This document shows positions 7,521 through 15,488 of a stretch of DNA of 64,000 bases, in pieces (the stretch's first letter is position 1; the number at the start of each line of letters is the position of its first letter). The stretch comes from Azospirillum oleiclasticum (GTDB lineage: Bacteria > Pseudomonadota > Alphaproteobacteria > Azospirillales > Azospirillaceae), in NCBI RefSeq assembly GCF_013423485.1, contig NZ_JABFFR010000015.1:124001-188000 (forward strand). The letters run 5' to 3'. The notes under the pieces are model-generated. The model was not told the DNA's origin. It saw only the letters and a list, made by a program, of their open reading frames with translations, and made no database searches. Position numbers and translations under genes: made by a program.

Positions 7521-8588
7521 TCAGTCGATCATGGGTGGGGCGCCGGCCCAGGCCCGGGCCAGGAGGGCATGCAGGGAGTCGCGATCGACGGCCCGCGGGT
7601 TCCAATAGGGCGATCGCACCGCCAGTTCGGCCGCCCGCTCGATCCCGGCTTCCGGCATGCCGAGATCGCGCAGCGCGGTCGGCGCGCCGAGGCGGCGGGC
7701 GAGGGCCTGCATCGCCGTCCCGGCATCGGCTGTCCCCATCAGCGCGCCGACACGGCCGATTGCCGATGCCGCCGCGCGGGCGTTGTAGGCGACGACGTGC
7801 GGCAGCACGACGGTGTGGGTCTCGGCGTGCGGCAGGTCGAAGGTCCCGCCCAGCACATGGCACAACTTGTGATGCAGGGCCATGCCGGCCGAACCCAGGC
7901 AGATCCCGCACAGCCACGCGCCGTACAGCGCGTCGGACCGCGCGGCGGCATCGGTCGGATTGCCGACGATGGCCGGCAGTGCCCGCAGCAGCGCGGCGAT
8001 GCCCTCTTCCGCCATCATCGTGACGATGGGGTTGCCGTCCCGTGCGTACAGCGCCTCGACCGCATGGGCGATGGCGTTCATGCCCGAGGTCACCGACATC
8101 GGCACCGGCAGGCTGAGGGTGAGATCGACGTCGTACAGCACGGTGCCGGGCAGCAGGCCGGGCTCGCGCTGGGTCGTCTTGATGCCGTCCCGGGTCTGAC
8201 CGAGTATGGGTGTCATCTCCGACCCGGCGTAGGTCGTCGGCACGGCTATGTGGGGCAGGCCGGTGCGCAGGACGATCGCCTTGCCCAGGCCGATGGACGA
8301 ACCACCGCCCAGCGACACCAGCCCGTCGGCTCCCAGGCCCGTGGCGTGTTCGACAGCCCGCGCGGTCACCTCCACGGGCGTGTGCATGACCGCACCGGCG
8401 CACACGCCGGCCGCCCGGTTGCCGAGCCGGGCGGCCAGATCCCGTGCCTCGCGCTCCTGCTGGGCCGTCGACAGCACGAGCACGCGCCGCAGGCCGAGCC
8501 GGTCCACCTCCTCGGGCAGCCGGGCCAGGGTGCCGGTCCCGAACACCACGCGTGACGGCGTGCCCTGATAGACGAAGCCAGGGATCAT
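7521..8588 (-). CDS. Maleylacetate reductase (iron-type alcohol dehydrogenase family)
   Basis: 355 residues. The N-terminal Rossmann-like domain carries LGGGSSIGLGKAI and PTTYAGSEMTPI, signature elements of maleylacetate reductases. The C-terminal helical domain carries GMNAIAHAVEAL and GMALHHKLCHVLGGTFDLPHAETH. The enzyme reduces maleylacetate to 3-oxoadipate with NAD(P)H, the step after hydroxyquinol ring cleavage by the dioxygenase encoded next in the operon. The start ATG at 8588 overlaps the stop of the upstream NTF2-like gene. Length and motifs are complete; no oddities. Confidence 0.9.
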   Translation of the reverse strand: MIPGFVYQGTPSRVVFGTGTLARLPEEVDRLGLRRVLVLSTAQQEREARDLAARLGNRAAGVCAGAVMHTPVEVTARAVEHATGLGADGLVSLGGGSSIGLGKAIVLRTGLPHIAVPTTYAGSEMTPILGQTRDGIKTTQREPGLLPGTVLYDVDLTLSLPVPMSVTSGMNAIAHAVEALYARDGNPIVTMMAEEGIAALLRALPAIVGNPTDAAARSDALYGAWLCGICLGSAGMALHHKLCHVLGGTFDLPHAETHTVVLPHVVAYNARAAASAIGRVGALMGTADAGTAMQALARRLGAPTALRDLGMPEAGIERAAELAVRSPYWNPRAVDRDSLHALLARAWAGAPPMID

Positions 8589-9214
8589 TCCGCGGCCTCC
8601 AGCAACGGGTGACCCTCGAGCCAGGACCGGCCCCGCGCGTACAGCGCCTCGACCGCCGGACCGTCGAGGCCGGGCATGTCGGCCTTGACGACGTAGCCGA
8701 TGGAGGTCTGCAGATAGGCGAGGTGCCGGTATCCCTCGGGAAACCGGGCGAGCAGCGCCGCGTCCAGCGTCAGCCGCGCGTCCGGGTCCACCGGGTCCAG
8801 ACGGTCCTTCTCGTAGATCGGCTGGCGCAGCACCATGCCCCACCGGCCGTCGCGCTTCTCGAAGAAGTCGTAGAAGCGGCCGGTGCACACCACGTCGCAG
8901 ACCACGTCGTGCACCGCGGCACGCTGCGAGATGGTCATCTTGGTCTGGGCCACCGCCCGCGGCCCGGCGATGTCGATCGACGAGCCCCCCAGGAAGTGGA
9001 GGATGCGCACGCCGCGCTCCCAGCCCTTCCGGTTGACGCTGATGAACTCGTCGAATCCGCCCTGGAACCAGGTGGCCATCATCCGTCCTTCGGGGTGCCA
9101 GACGGTGCGGAAGCGGTCCCATTCGCCGGCGTCGCGCCACACGGCCCAGTTTTCGATCAGGTCGCGCAACGCCAAATGGTCGGGCGTGCTGCCGCTTTGT
9201 GCGGAATCGGTCAT
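8585..9214 (-). CDS. NTF2/SnoaL-like protein of the catabolic operon
   Basis: 209 residues. An NTF2-like alpha-beta barrel is suggested by LRDLIENWAVWRDAGEWDRFRTVWHPEGRM at the N-terminus and DVVCTGRFYDFFEKRDGRWGM in the middle, the pattern of SnoaL/ketosteroid-isomerase/scytalone-dehydratase-like proteins. The start at 9214 has GGAGA in good position; an upstream ATG-like codon at 9283 has none. Such proteins catalyse dehydrations or isomerisations of cyclic substrates. Here it could act in aromatising an alicyclic precursor before ring cleavage. The exact reaction is unknown. Confidence 0.65.
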   Translation of the reverse strand: MTDSAQSGSTPDHLALRDLIENWAVWRDAGEWDRFRTVWHPEGRMMATWFQGGFDEFISVNRKGWERGVRILHFLGGSSIDIAGPRAVAQTKMTISQRAAVHDVVCDVVCTGRFYDFFEKRDGRWGMVLRQPIYEKDRLDPVDPDARLTLDAALLARFPEGYRHLAYLQTSIGYVVKADMPGLDGPAVEALYARGRSWLEGHPLLEAAE

Positions 9215-9275
9215 GTCGGGGGTCTCCTTCGGTGCGGGATCGCGGCCGGGGACAAGGGATGACGGGATGTGCGGA

Positions 9276-10232
9276 TCAGGCATTGGGTACCGGCGCCGCT
9301 TCGGCGATGAGGCCGCGGTGCTTCAGGGCAGCCCACACAGCCGGCGGGATCGGCCGGCGCAGATGCGCCATGTTGTCGGCGAGCTCCTGCGGGGACTGGA
9401 TGCCGATGACGACGCTGCCCACGGCCGGATGGCCGTAGGGGAACTGGAGCGCCACGGCGGCCAGCGGCACGTCGTGTTCCCGGCACACCTCCTCCATGGC
9501 GGAGACGCGGGCCAGCACGTCGGGTGGCGCCTCGGCGTACATGTAGCGCGCGCCCGGCACCGCGCCGGTCGCCAGCACCCCGGTGTTGAAGGGCGAGGCG
9601 AGCAGGACGGCAATGCCGTACCGGTGGCAGTGGTCGAGCAGAGGCAGGGAATCCTGGTGCAGCAGCGTGTAGTCGCCGGCGAGCATGAATCCGTCGAAGG
9701 GCGCCGCCTCCGCCAGCCTCAGGCAGGTGCGCCAGTCCATCACGCCGGCGCCGATCCCGCGCACGGCACCGGCCGCCCGCAGGTCGTCGATGGCGCGATA
9801 GCCCTCGTCGATCGCCTGGGCGAACAGCGCCTCGAAGCGGTCGCCGTGGTACTTCGGCTCGATGTCGTGCAGCATGGCGATGTCGATGGTGTCGAGTTGC
9901 AGGCGCTCCAGGCTGCCCTCGATCGACCGGCGGATGCCGTCGTAGGAATAGTCGACGCGGATTTCACCCTCGACCACGCTGCGGCCGGCCTTGGTGGTGA
10001 GGGTGAAGTCGCCACGCGGTCGCCCGGCCAATGCCCGGCCGTAGCGGATCTCGCTCGTGCCGCCGGCGTACAGGGCCGCGGTGTCGAAGTAGCGCAGCCC
10101 GGCGTTCCAGCAGGCGTCGACCATGGCGGCGACGCCGTCGTCGCCGGCGGCGCTGAACAGGCTGCCGCCGCCGATGCCGAGGCGGGAGACCGAAGCCGGT
10201 CCGGCCGGTCGGCGCTCCGTTGGTTCAATCAT
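9276..10232 (-). CDS. Aldo/keto reductase family oxidoreductase
   Basis: 318 residues, an NAD(P)-dependent (beta/alpha)8 barrel. The catalytic Asp/Tyr/Lys/His set is represented by LRYFDTAALYAGG (Asp, Tyr), LTTKAGR (Lys) and IDIAMLHDIEP (His). The C-terminal VGSVVIGIQSPQEL resembles the cofactor-gripping loop of galactose/fucose (D-threo-aldose) 1-dehydrogenase-like members. The start at 10232 overlaps the stop of the upstream TIM-barrel gene. In this operon it may oxidise or reduce a sugar-like or cyclitol-like intermediate; the substrate is inferred from the neighbours only. Confidence 0.82.
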   Translation of the reverse strand: MIEPTERRPAGPASVSRLGIGGGSLFSAAGDDGVAAMVDACWNAGLRYFDTAALYAGGTSEIRYGRALAGRPRGDFTLTTKAGRSVVEGEIRVDYSYDGIRRSIEGSLERLQLDTIDIAMLHDIEPKYHGDRFEALFAQAIDEGYRAIDDLRAAGAVRGIGAGVMDWRTCLRLAEAAPFDGFMLAGDYTLLHQDSLPLLDHCHRYGIAVLLASPFNTGVLATGAVPGARYMYAEAPPDVLARVSAMEEVCREHDVPLAAVALQFPYGHPAVGSVVIGIQSPQELADNMAHLRRPIPPAVWAALKHRGLIAEAAPVPNA

Positions 10233-11068
10233 GGTTGGAAATCCTCGTGTCGGAGGGAATGTTGGTGCGGAAGCGTCGCAAGGAAGCGACGGACCGCGGC
10301 GCCGGCTAGCCTGCCCTGCTCGTGGAGCGGCAATCCGGCCAGCCGTGTGCCGGGGGCTTCGAGGCTGAGCGGGATGCCCGTGGGCAGCCGCTCCAGCAGC
10401 GCATCGACCGGCAGCTCTCCCTCGCCCGGCAGCCGGCGGGCGCCGCGTGCCTCGCGCCGCAGGCCCTCCACGTCGGGCGGCGCCTGCCGTGGCGCGTCGC
10501 AGAGTTGCATGTAGGAAAACAGGTTCGGGTCGAAGGCCGACAGCGCTTCCGGCGATCCGCCCGACCGGAAGAACTGCAGCGTGTCGATCAGGACACCCGC
10601 GTCGGTGCCGCTGTCGCGGATGAGCGACAGCGCCGCGTCGGCCGTCGGGATCGTGCTGTAAGTGATGAACTCGACCATCACGCGCATCCCGCAGGAGCCC
10701 GCGAGCGCGCACAGCGCCGCCAGGTTCGCGACCAGGCGTGGGCGGTCGGAATCGAAGCCGACGACGAGCACGAAGCGCGCTCCGAGCCGGGCGCCGGTCT
10801 CGACGGCCGGGCGCAGGGCCTGCACGTCGGTGTCGGGAGCCAACCAGATCGCCTCGATGTCCAGAAGGCGGACGCCGGTGTCGCGGAGCCGGCGTTCGAC
10901 CGCACGGACCGCCGTCGCATCGCCGACGATCGGCACCAGCGGATCGCCGGGGCGTGGTGCCACGAGCCGGATTCCGCAGTGATCAAACCCGCCGGCCGCG
11001 GCGGCCTCCACCAGATCGGCCGGATGGGCGTCGATCATCGTGAGGTGATGAAGAGACAAGGGGGGCAT
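10229..11068 (-). CDS. TIM-barrel sugar isomerase/epimerase-like protein (first operon gene)
   Basis: 279 residues of the xylose-isomerase-like superfamily: LLDIEAIWLAPD, VMVEFITYST (Glu), GVLIDTLQFFRSGG (Asp), FSYMQLCDAP and LSLEAPG (Glu) line up as the metal-site strands. It is the first gene behind the operator-bearing promoter at about 11150-11187 and is translationally coupled to the aldo/keto reductase. It differs clearly from the operon's other isomerase-like protein at 5004-5816, so two distinct isomerisation or dehydration steps are likely. The start at 11068 lacks a strong ribosome site; a later ATG ten residues on is possible. Confidence 0.72.
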   Translation of the reverse strand: MPPLSLHHLTMIDAHPADLVEAAAAGGFDHCGIRLVAPRPGDPLVPIVGDATAVRAVERRLRDTGVRLLDIEAIWLAPDTDVQALRPAVETGARLGARFVLVVGFDSDRPRLVANLAALCALAGSCGMRVMVEFITYSTIPTADAALSLIRDSGTDAGVLIDTLQFFRSGGSPEALSAFDPNLFSYMQLCDAPRQAPPDVEGLRREARGARRLPGEGELPVDALLERLPTGIPLSLEAPGTRLAGLPLHEQGRLAGAAVRRFLATLPHQHSLRHEDFQP

Positions 11069-11150
11069 GTCCCACGTCCAGGAGGTGGTTTCGGTACGAC
11101 GGGGGGAGGGCCCGCCAGCGAACCGCGGCGGGCGACAGCGTGCGCGAGCA

Positions 11151-11187
11151 ATCGTACTATTAGCAGAACCAGTTCTCAACTATGAAC
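11151..11187 (-). promoter_or_regulatory. Catabolic operon promoter with overlapping three-half-site operator
   Basis: On the minus strand TTGAGA (11174-11179), a 17-base spacer and TACGAT (11151-11156) form a sigma70-like promoter. Overlapping and extending upstream of the -35 box are three half-sites on the plus strand: GAAC 11166-11169, GTTC 11172-11175 and GAAC 11184-11187 (GAAC-N2-GTTC-N8-GAAC). The same arrangement recurs at 15215-15236. A 7-base hairpin (11110-11116 with 11127-11133) lies in the leader. The likely ligand is the adjacent IclR protein. Confidence 0.6.
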
Positions 11188-11191
11188 TTGC

Positions 11192-11971
11192 TTACAGCCG
11201 CCCGCTCCGCTGGATGTGCGCCGCAAGCTTCGCGGTCGCGTTGCCCAGGGTCTCGATGATGCGCTCGCGGACGCGCGAGTTGTAGCGGACCGCCGGCATG
11301 GCGATGTTGATCGAGGCAAGCGGGTGTCCGGATTCCGACAGCACCGGCATCGCCATGCCGATGATGCCGAGCGTGAACTCCTCGAACGAGTAGGCCACGC
11401 CTTCGCGGCGAACCGTCTCCAGCTGGCGCTTCAGGTCGGCGCTGGAGGTCAGGGTGTGGGGCGTGACCGGTTCGAACACCACGCGGCCCAGATACTCCTC
11501 CCGCATCGCCTCAGGCAGGAAGGCCAGGATCACCTTGCCGCCCGACGTGGCGTACAGGGGTGCCAGGTCCCCCAGCCTCATGTGCGAGACCAGCCGCTGC
11601 GGGCTGCTCACCGTGGCCATCACCTCGGTCATGTCGCCGCGCAGCAGGTTGAAGGCCGAGGATTCGTTGGTGCTTTCGGTCACCTCGGCCAGGATGCGCT
11701 CCGCCAGACCGATCAGGTCGTGCAGCTGCGCCGTCTGGCGGGCCAGATCGGCGAAGCGGCCGCCGAGCCGGTAGGTCTTGCTGCCGGCGTCGAAGCTGAT
11801 GTACCCGCGCGACGTCAACGTCTTCAGAAGCTGGCTCAGGCTGCTCTTCGGGATGTCGAGCGCCTCCGCCAGGGCGGTGTGGGACATTCCGTCCCCCCAG
11901 CGCGCCAGCAGCTCGAACATGTCGAGGACGCGGTCTGCCGATTTTACCGAAGCGCGGGGATCGTCGCTCAT
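11192..11971 (-). CDS. IclR family regulator of the aromatic/alicyclic locus
   Basis: 259 residues. The N-terminal winged HTH (SVKSADRVLDMFELLA, then HTALAEALDIPKSSLSQLLKTLTSRGYI) is followed by the IclR effector domain (LLRGDMTEVMATV, LYATSGGKVILAFLP, GVAYSFEEFTLGIIGMAMPV). I choose ATG 11971 rather than the in-frame ATG at 12010 because a promoter and an operator-like palindrome occupy 11984-12034, between the two candidates. It sits between tctA and the catabolic operon. It probably senses the imported compound or a pathway intermediate and acts at three sites in this locus. Confidence 0.88.
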   Translation of the reverse strand: MSDDPRASVKSADRVLDMFELLARWGDGMSHTALAEALDIPKSSLSQLLKTLTSRGYISFDAGSKTYRLGGRFADLARQTAQLHDLIGLAERILAEVTESTNESSAFNLLRGDMTEVMATVSSPQRLVSHMRLGDLAPLYATSGGKVILAFLPEAMREEYLGRVVFEPVTPHTLTSSADLKRQLETVRREGVAYSFEEFTLGIIGMAMPVLSESGHPLASINIAMPAVRYNSRVRERIIETLGNATAKLAAHIQRSGRL

Positions 11972-11983
11972 TGTGCCGAGGCC

Positions 11984-12034
11984 GTTCTCATATGTGAACG
12001 GAACGGACATATGGGGGCTCGCGTGTGTTGTCAA
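11984..12034 (-). promoter_or_regulatory. iclR promoter and autoregulatory palindrome
   Basis: On the minus strand TTGACA (12029-12034), 17 bases, then TATGTC (12006-12011) form a promoter. Just downstream, overlapping the expected transcription start, is the near-palindrome GTTCTCATATGTGAAC at 11984-11999. It shares the GTTC...GAAC arms of the sites at 11166-11187 and 15215-15236 but lacks the extra GAAC half-site, so it is probably a weaker autoregulatory site. Confidence 0.55.
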
Positions 12035-12057
12035 CCGGCTCTCCATCGTCGGCAGGG

Positions 12058-13566
12058 TCACAGGGCGGCGACGCGGCCCGGCCGGCGCAGACGTCGCCAC
12101 AGCGGGGTCTGGTTGAGGACCAGCAGCACCGCCGCCGCCGTCAGGGCGGCCGAGATCGGGTGGCTCACGAGGTCGGACAGCAGCCCGAGTGTGCTGCCTT
12201 CCTGCGACAGGATGGCCCGGCGGAAGGACACGTCCATGAGTGGTCCCAGGATCACGCCCAGGATGATCGGGCCCAGCTCGAACCGGTACACCTTGAGGAA
12301 GTAGCCGAGGATGCCGAACGCCAGCATCCAATAGACATCGACCATGCTGTTCTGGATGGAGTAGGTGCCGATGATCGACAGCAGGATGATGATTGGGATC
12401 AGGATGCCGCGCGGGCATTCGGCGACGCGGGTGAACAGGCGGATGCCGGTCAGGCCGAACACCAGCAGGAAACTGTTGGCCAGCACCAGTCCGCCGACGA
12501 TGAACCAGAACAGATGCGGCGTCTCCACCATCAGCAGCGGACCGGGCTTCAGCCCGTGGATGAACAGCGCGCCGATCATGATCGCCGTCACGGCGTCGCC
12601 CGGGATGCCGAGCGTCAGCATCGGGATGTAGGTCCCGCCGACCGCGGCGTTGTTGGCGGATTCCGGGGCGACCAGCCCCTCGTACGCACCCTGGCCGAAG
12701 GGTCGGCTGGGGTTGGTGACCGTGCGCTTGGCCTGGTCATAGGCGATCAGGGCGGCGATGTCGCCGCCGGTGCCGGGCAGCGCGCCGATGATGACGCCGA
12801 TGACCGAGCTGCGGATCGACAGCGGCAGGAAACGGAACACCGTGCGCCAGGCCGGCAGGATGCGCGACACGTCCTGCTTCACCCCGGCCGTGCCGAGCTG
12901 GCGGATCTGGAACAGCGCCTCGGCGACGCCGAAGAACCCGATCATGGCCGCGACGTAGGAGATGCCGTTCAGCAGGGGGACGAGGCCGAAGGTGAAGCGG
13001 CCCTCCGCGGTCAGCGGATCGAGACCCACCATGCCGATGATCACCCCGAGCGCGGCGGCGAAGAGACCCTTCGCAAGGGAGTCGCCCGACAGGCTGCCGA
13101 CCAGCAGAAGGCCGATGATCGCCAGCAGAAGGTAGTCGCGCGGGGCGAACATCAGGGCGACCTCCGACACCATGGGTGCCGCGATCGCCAGCACGAGTAT
13201 GCCGAGATAGCCGCCGATCACCGACACCACCGTGCTCACGCCGATCGCCTTGCCCGCCTCGCCCAGCTTCGCCAGCGGGTAGCCGTCGAAGGCGGTGGCG
13301 ACCGCGGCCGGGGTGCCGGGGATGTTGAGCAGAATGGCCGATCGCGACCCGCCGTAGACTCCGCCGCAGAACACGCCGCCCATCAGCGCCAGCGCGGCGT
13401 TGACATCCCACGTGAAGGTGAAGGAGATCAGGATCGACACCGCCATGGTGACCGACAGCCCCGGCAGCGCACCGATGTAGATGCCGGCGAAGGTGCCCGC
13501 GGCGATCAGCCCCAGCAGCGAAGGGTCGGTCCACGACATCAGGAAATATTCGAGCGCTTGTGGCAT
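12058..13566 (-). CDS. tctA: TctA: tripartite tricarboxylate transporter large membrane subunit
   Basis: About 502 residues with roughly a dozen hydrophobic segments. The conserved TctA signatures are present: GIYIGALPGLSVTMAVSIL near the N-terminus, GGVFCGGVYGGSRSAILLNIPGTP, and the second repeat GALPGTGGDIAALIAYDQAKR followed by VAPESANNAAVGGTYIPMLTLGIPG. It forms the transport channel with TctB and takes substrate from the periplasmic protein TctC. ATG 13566 is preceded in frame by a GTG at 13569. It lies ten bases after tctB and 87 bases before iclR. Confidence 0.93.
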   Translation of the reverse strand: MPQALEYFLMSWTDPSLLGLIAAGTFAGIYIGALPGLSVTMAVSILISFTFTWDVNAALALMGGVFCGGVYGGSRSAILLNIPGTPAAVATAFDGYPLAKLGEAGKAIGVSTVVSVIGGYLGILVLAIAAPMVSEVALMFAPRDYLLLAIIGLLLVGSLSGDSLAKGLFAAALGVIIGMVGLDPLTAEGRFTFGLVPLLNGISYVAAMIGFFGVAEALFQIRQLGTAGVKQDVSRILPAWRTVFRFLPLSIRSSVIGVIIGALPGTGGDIAALIAYDQAKRTVTNPSRPFGQGAYEGLVAPESANNAAVGGTYIPMLTLGIPGDAVTAIMIGALFIHGLKPGPLLMVETPHLFWFIVGGLVLANSFLLVFGLTGIRLFTRVAECPRGILIPIIILLSIIGTYSIQNSMVDVYWMLAFGILGYFLKVYRFELGPIILGVILGPLMDVSFRRAILSQEGSTLGLLSDLVSHPISAALTAAAVLLVLNQTPLWRRLRRPGRVAAL

Positions 13567-13575
13567 CACGCGCCT

Positions 13576-14046
13576 CTAAGGAAGCTGGACTTGGAACAGC
13601 GTGCCGAAGACCATCTGGATGGTGAGCAGGACGCCGATGGCGACCGCCAGGAGCGTCACCGCGCTTCGGCGGTGGAGCTGCCACAGCGAGACCAGAAGGA
13701 AGACGCTGGTGGACGCCAGGAAGCCGACGTGTTCGAGGCTGACGACGTAGGCGATCAGGATCGCCATGTAGAGCGCCACCTCGCGGGGCAGAATATCGGT
13801 GCCGGTCCTCACGGATCGGGGGGCTGTCGTCGGCGGCCGTGGGCTGTGCGGCCGGCGCCGGTTCCGGTGCACGATCCCGATCGCAGAGACGAGCATCACG
13901 GCGGCGGCGGCCATCGGGAAAGCTCCGGCCGAACTTGCCGACGAGAGGCCGGAGATGCCGAACGCCAGCCAGAGGATGAGCGCGGATGCCGCAACCAGCG
14001 CATAGCCGAATCCGCGCTCACCCGGAAGGGGTGGGGAGTTGGTCAT
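13576..14046 (-). CDS. tctB: TctB: tripartite tricarboxylate transporter small membrane subunit
   Basis: 156 residues with four predicted membrane helices (around 14-31, 42-60, 90-106 and 130-150) joined by a basic loop rich in Arg/Pro. Size, helix layout and position between tctC and tctA identify it. Sequence conservation in TctB is low, so the call leans on context. It begins with ATG at 14046, 39 bases after tctC. Confidence 0.88.
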   Translation of the reverse strand: MTNSPPLPGERGFGYALVAASALILWLAFGISGLSSASSAGAFPMAAAAVMLVSAIGIVHRNRRRPHSPRPPTTAPRSVRTGTDILPREVALYMAILIAYVVSLEHVGFLASTSVFLLVSLWQLHRRSAVTLLAVAIGVLLTIQMVFGTLFQVQLP

Positions 14047-14085
14047 GGACGGGGTTCCTGTGTCTGATGCGCGCGCCGGGCATGG

Positions 14086-15084
14086 TCAGGGGCGCGGAAT
14101 TCCCAGCGACGCCGGGCTGACCTTGGCGGCGCCGGCGGCGTCCAGCAGCCAGCTGGTGATCGACTGCCAGCGGGTCACGAGCGCGTCGGCCTCCGCACCG
14201 CTGACGAGGATGTGGGTCGCGCCCAAATCCTTGACGAAGCCGACGAAGCGCGGGTCGGCCGCGGCGGCCCGGTACGCGGCGGTCAGCGCCCCGACCACGT
14301 CGGGCGGTGTGTCGCGCCGGACGAACACGCCTTGGAAGGGCCCCCAGGGCAGATACTTGGCGAGTTCCGGGTAATCGGCGACCACTGGCGGAACGTCGGG
14401 CAGCGGTGCGTACGGTGTGGGATGGACGACGGTGAGAACACGCACCTTCCCGCTGCGGATGAGTTCGCTCGCCGCCGGGTAGGTGACGGGCGTGAAGTCG
14501 ATGTGCCCGCCTTGCAGGGCGGTCAGGGTCGGACCCTCGCCCTCGAACGGGACATCCGCGTAGGTGACGCCGGCCGACATCTTGAGCATCGTCCCGACGA
14601 TCGCCGCGGTGCCCGCCGGTCCCGTCGACCCCATGCGGATCTTCCCCGGCTCGGCCTTCATGGCGGCCACGAGGTCGGCGAGGGATTTCCACGGCGCGTC
14701 GTTGCGGACCAGCACCGTCGGCGTGGTGTCGGCGAAGATCGCCAACGCGACGAAGTCCTTGTAGCTGATGTTCGAAAGGCCGAGAACGCCATGAATCTGA
14801 GGCGATTCCGAGCCGTAGAGGATGGTGTATCCGTCGGCGGGGCGGGCGTGCACGTATTGGGCCGAGATCGCCCCGGACCCGCCGGCCTTGTTCACCAGCA
14901 CGACCTTCCTGCCGAGCTTTTCCTCGACGATCGGGGTCAGCACCCGGGCCAATTTGTCGGTCGTTCCGCCGGGACCCCACATGATGATTCCCTGCAGATC
15001 GCGCGCGGGAAAGCCATCCGCGGCAGCGGGCAGGGTCGCCATGCCGATAATGCCGGCCACAACGCCGGCGATCAGACGCCGCAT
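14086..15084 (-). CDS. tctC: TctC/Bug-type tripartite transporter solute-binding protein
   Basis: 332 residues. An N-terminal signal peptide (MRRLIAGVVAGIIGMATLPAAADG) exports it to the periplasm. The mature Bug fold shows FPARDLQGIIMWGPGGTTDKLAR, VVLVNKAGGSGAISAQYV and MGSTGPAGTAAIVGTML, the usual ligand-loop sequences for carboxylate-bearing ligands. ATG 15084 is picked because it starts the signal peptide and has GGGAGGAG upstream. It heads the minus-strand uptake operon and suggests the pathway substrate is an organic acid, perhaps an aromatic or alicyclic carboxylate. Confidence 0.92.
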   Translation of the reverse strand: MRRLIAGVVAGIIGMATLPAAADGFPARDLQGIIMWGPGGTTDKLARVLTPIVEEKLGRKVVLVNKAGGSGAISAQYVHARPADGYTILYGSESPQIHGVLGLSNISYKDFVALAIFADTTPTVLVRNDAPWKSLADLVAAMKAEPGKIRMGSTGPAGTAAIVGTMLKMSAGVTYADVPFEGEGPTLTALQGGHIDFTPVTYPAASELIRSGKVRVLTVVHPTPYAPLPDVPPVVADYPELAKYLPWGPFQGVFVRRDTPPDVVGALTAAYRAAAADPRFVGFVKDLGATHILVSGAEADALVTRWQSITSWLLDAAGAAKVSPASLGIPRP

Positions 15085-15488
15085 CGCTCGTCTCCTCCCT
15101 TGGAATGGGTTTCTGGACGCGCCTGCCGGAGCTTGATGAGTGGCATCGCGGCGCGCCGTCATTGGTACGCTAATCAGATTGTTCGGCCTCGTCAACATTA
15201 TTGTTCGAGGTATTGAACTGGTTCTCATCTGAGAACAAACGCCGCCGGTTGCTCCACGTCGGCCAGGTCGGGATGCGCCTGCGCCTGCCGTGGATCGACC
15301 GCGTCGGGGTCTTGCACGACCGTTTGCGCTTTGCGTAGATTGTCAGTTGAGCGGAGCATGGATTCGGCCAAAAGTTCGCTTGGCCGAACAACAGCCCAAG
15401 AGCCGCCCAAGCCCATTCCGCCGCCGGCCGAGGTGCCCGGGTACTGGCCGCCGCCGCTCCCCCCATTCCTCCCGAAAGGTAGAGCCGA
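15085..15488. promoter_or_regulatory. Divergent control region: tct promoter with upstream triple operator; inverted repeat before the aldolase
   Basis: The minus-strand promoter for tctCBA is TTGACG (15190-15195), 17 bases, TAGCGT (15167-15172). Twenty bases upstream of the -35 box lie GAAC 15215-15218, GTTC 15221-15224 and GAAC 15233-15236; the last two are arms of the palindrome GTTCTCATCTGAGAAC. The distance suits an activator, unlike the overlapping site at the catabolic operon. Facing the plus-strand aldolase is a separate perfect 9-base inverted repeat, TTCGGCCAA (15363-15371) and TTGGCCGAA (15380-15388), function unknown. No gene was found in this stretch. Confidence 0.6.

Noticed and set aside
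12025..14067. A 680-codon plus-strand frame opposite tctAB
   Set aside because: Its composition (Asp/Gln/His/Arg-rich, no motifs) is that of an antisense shadow in GC-rich DNA; the minus-strand TctA and TctB have full family signatures.
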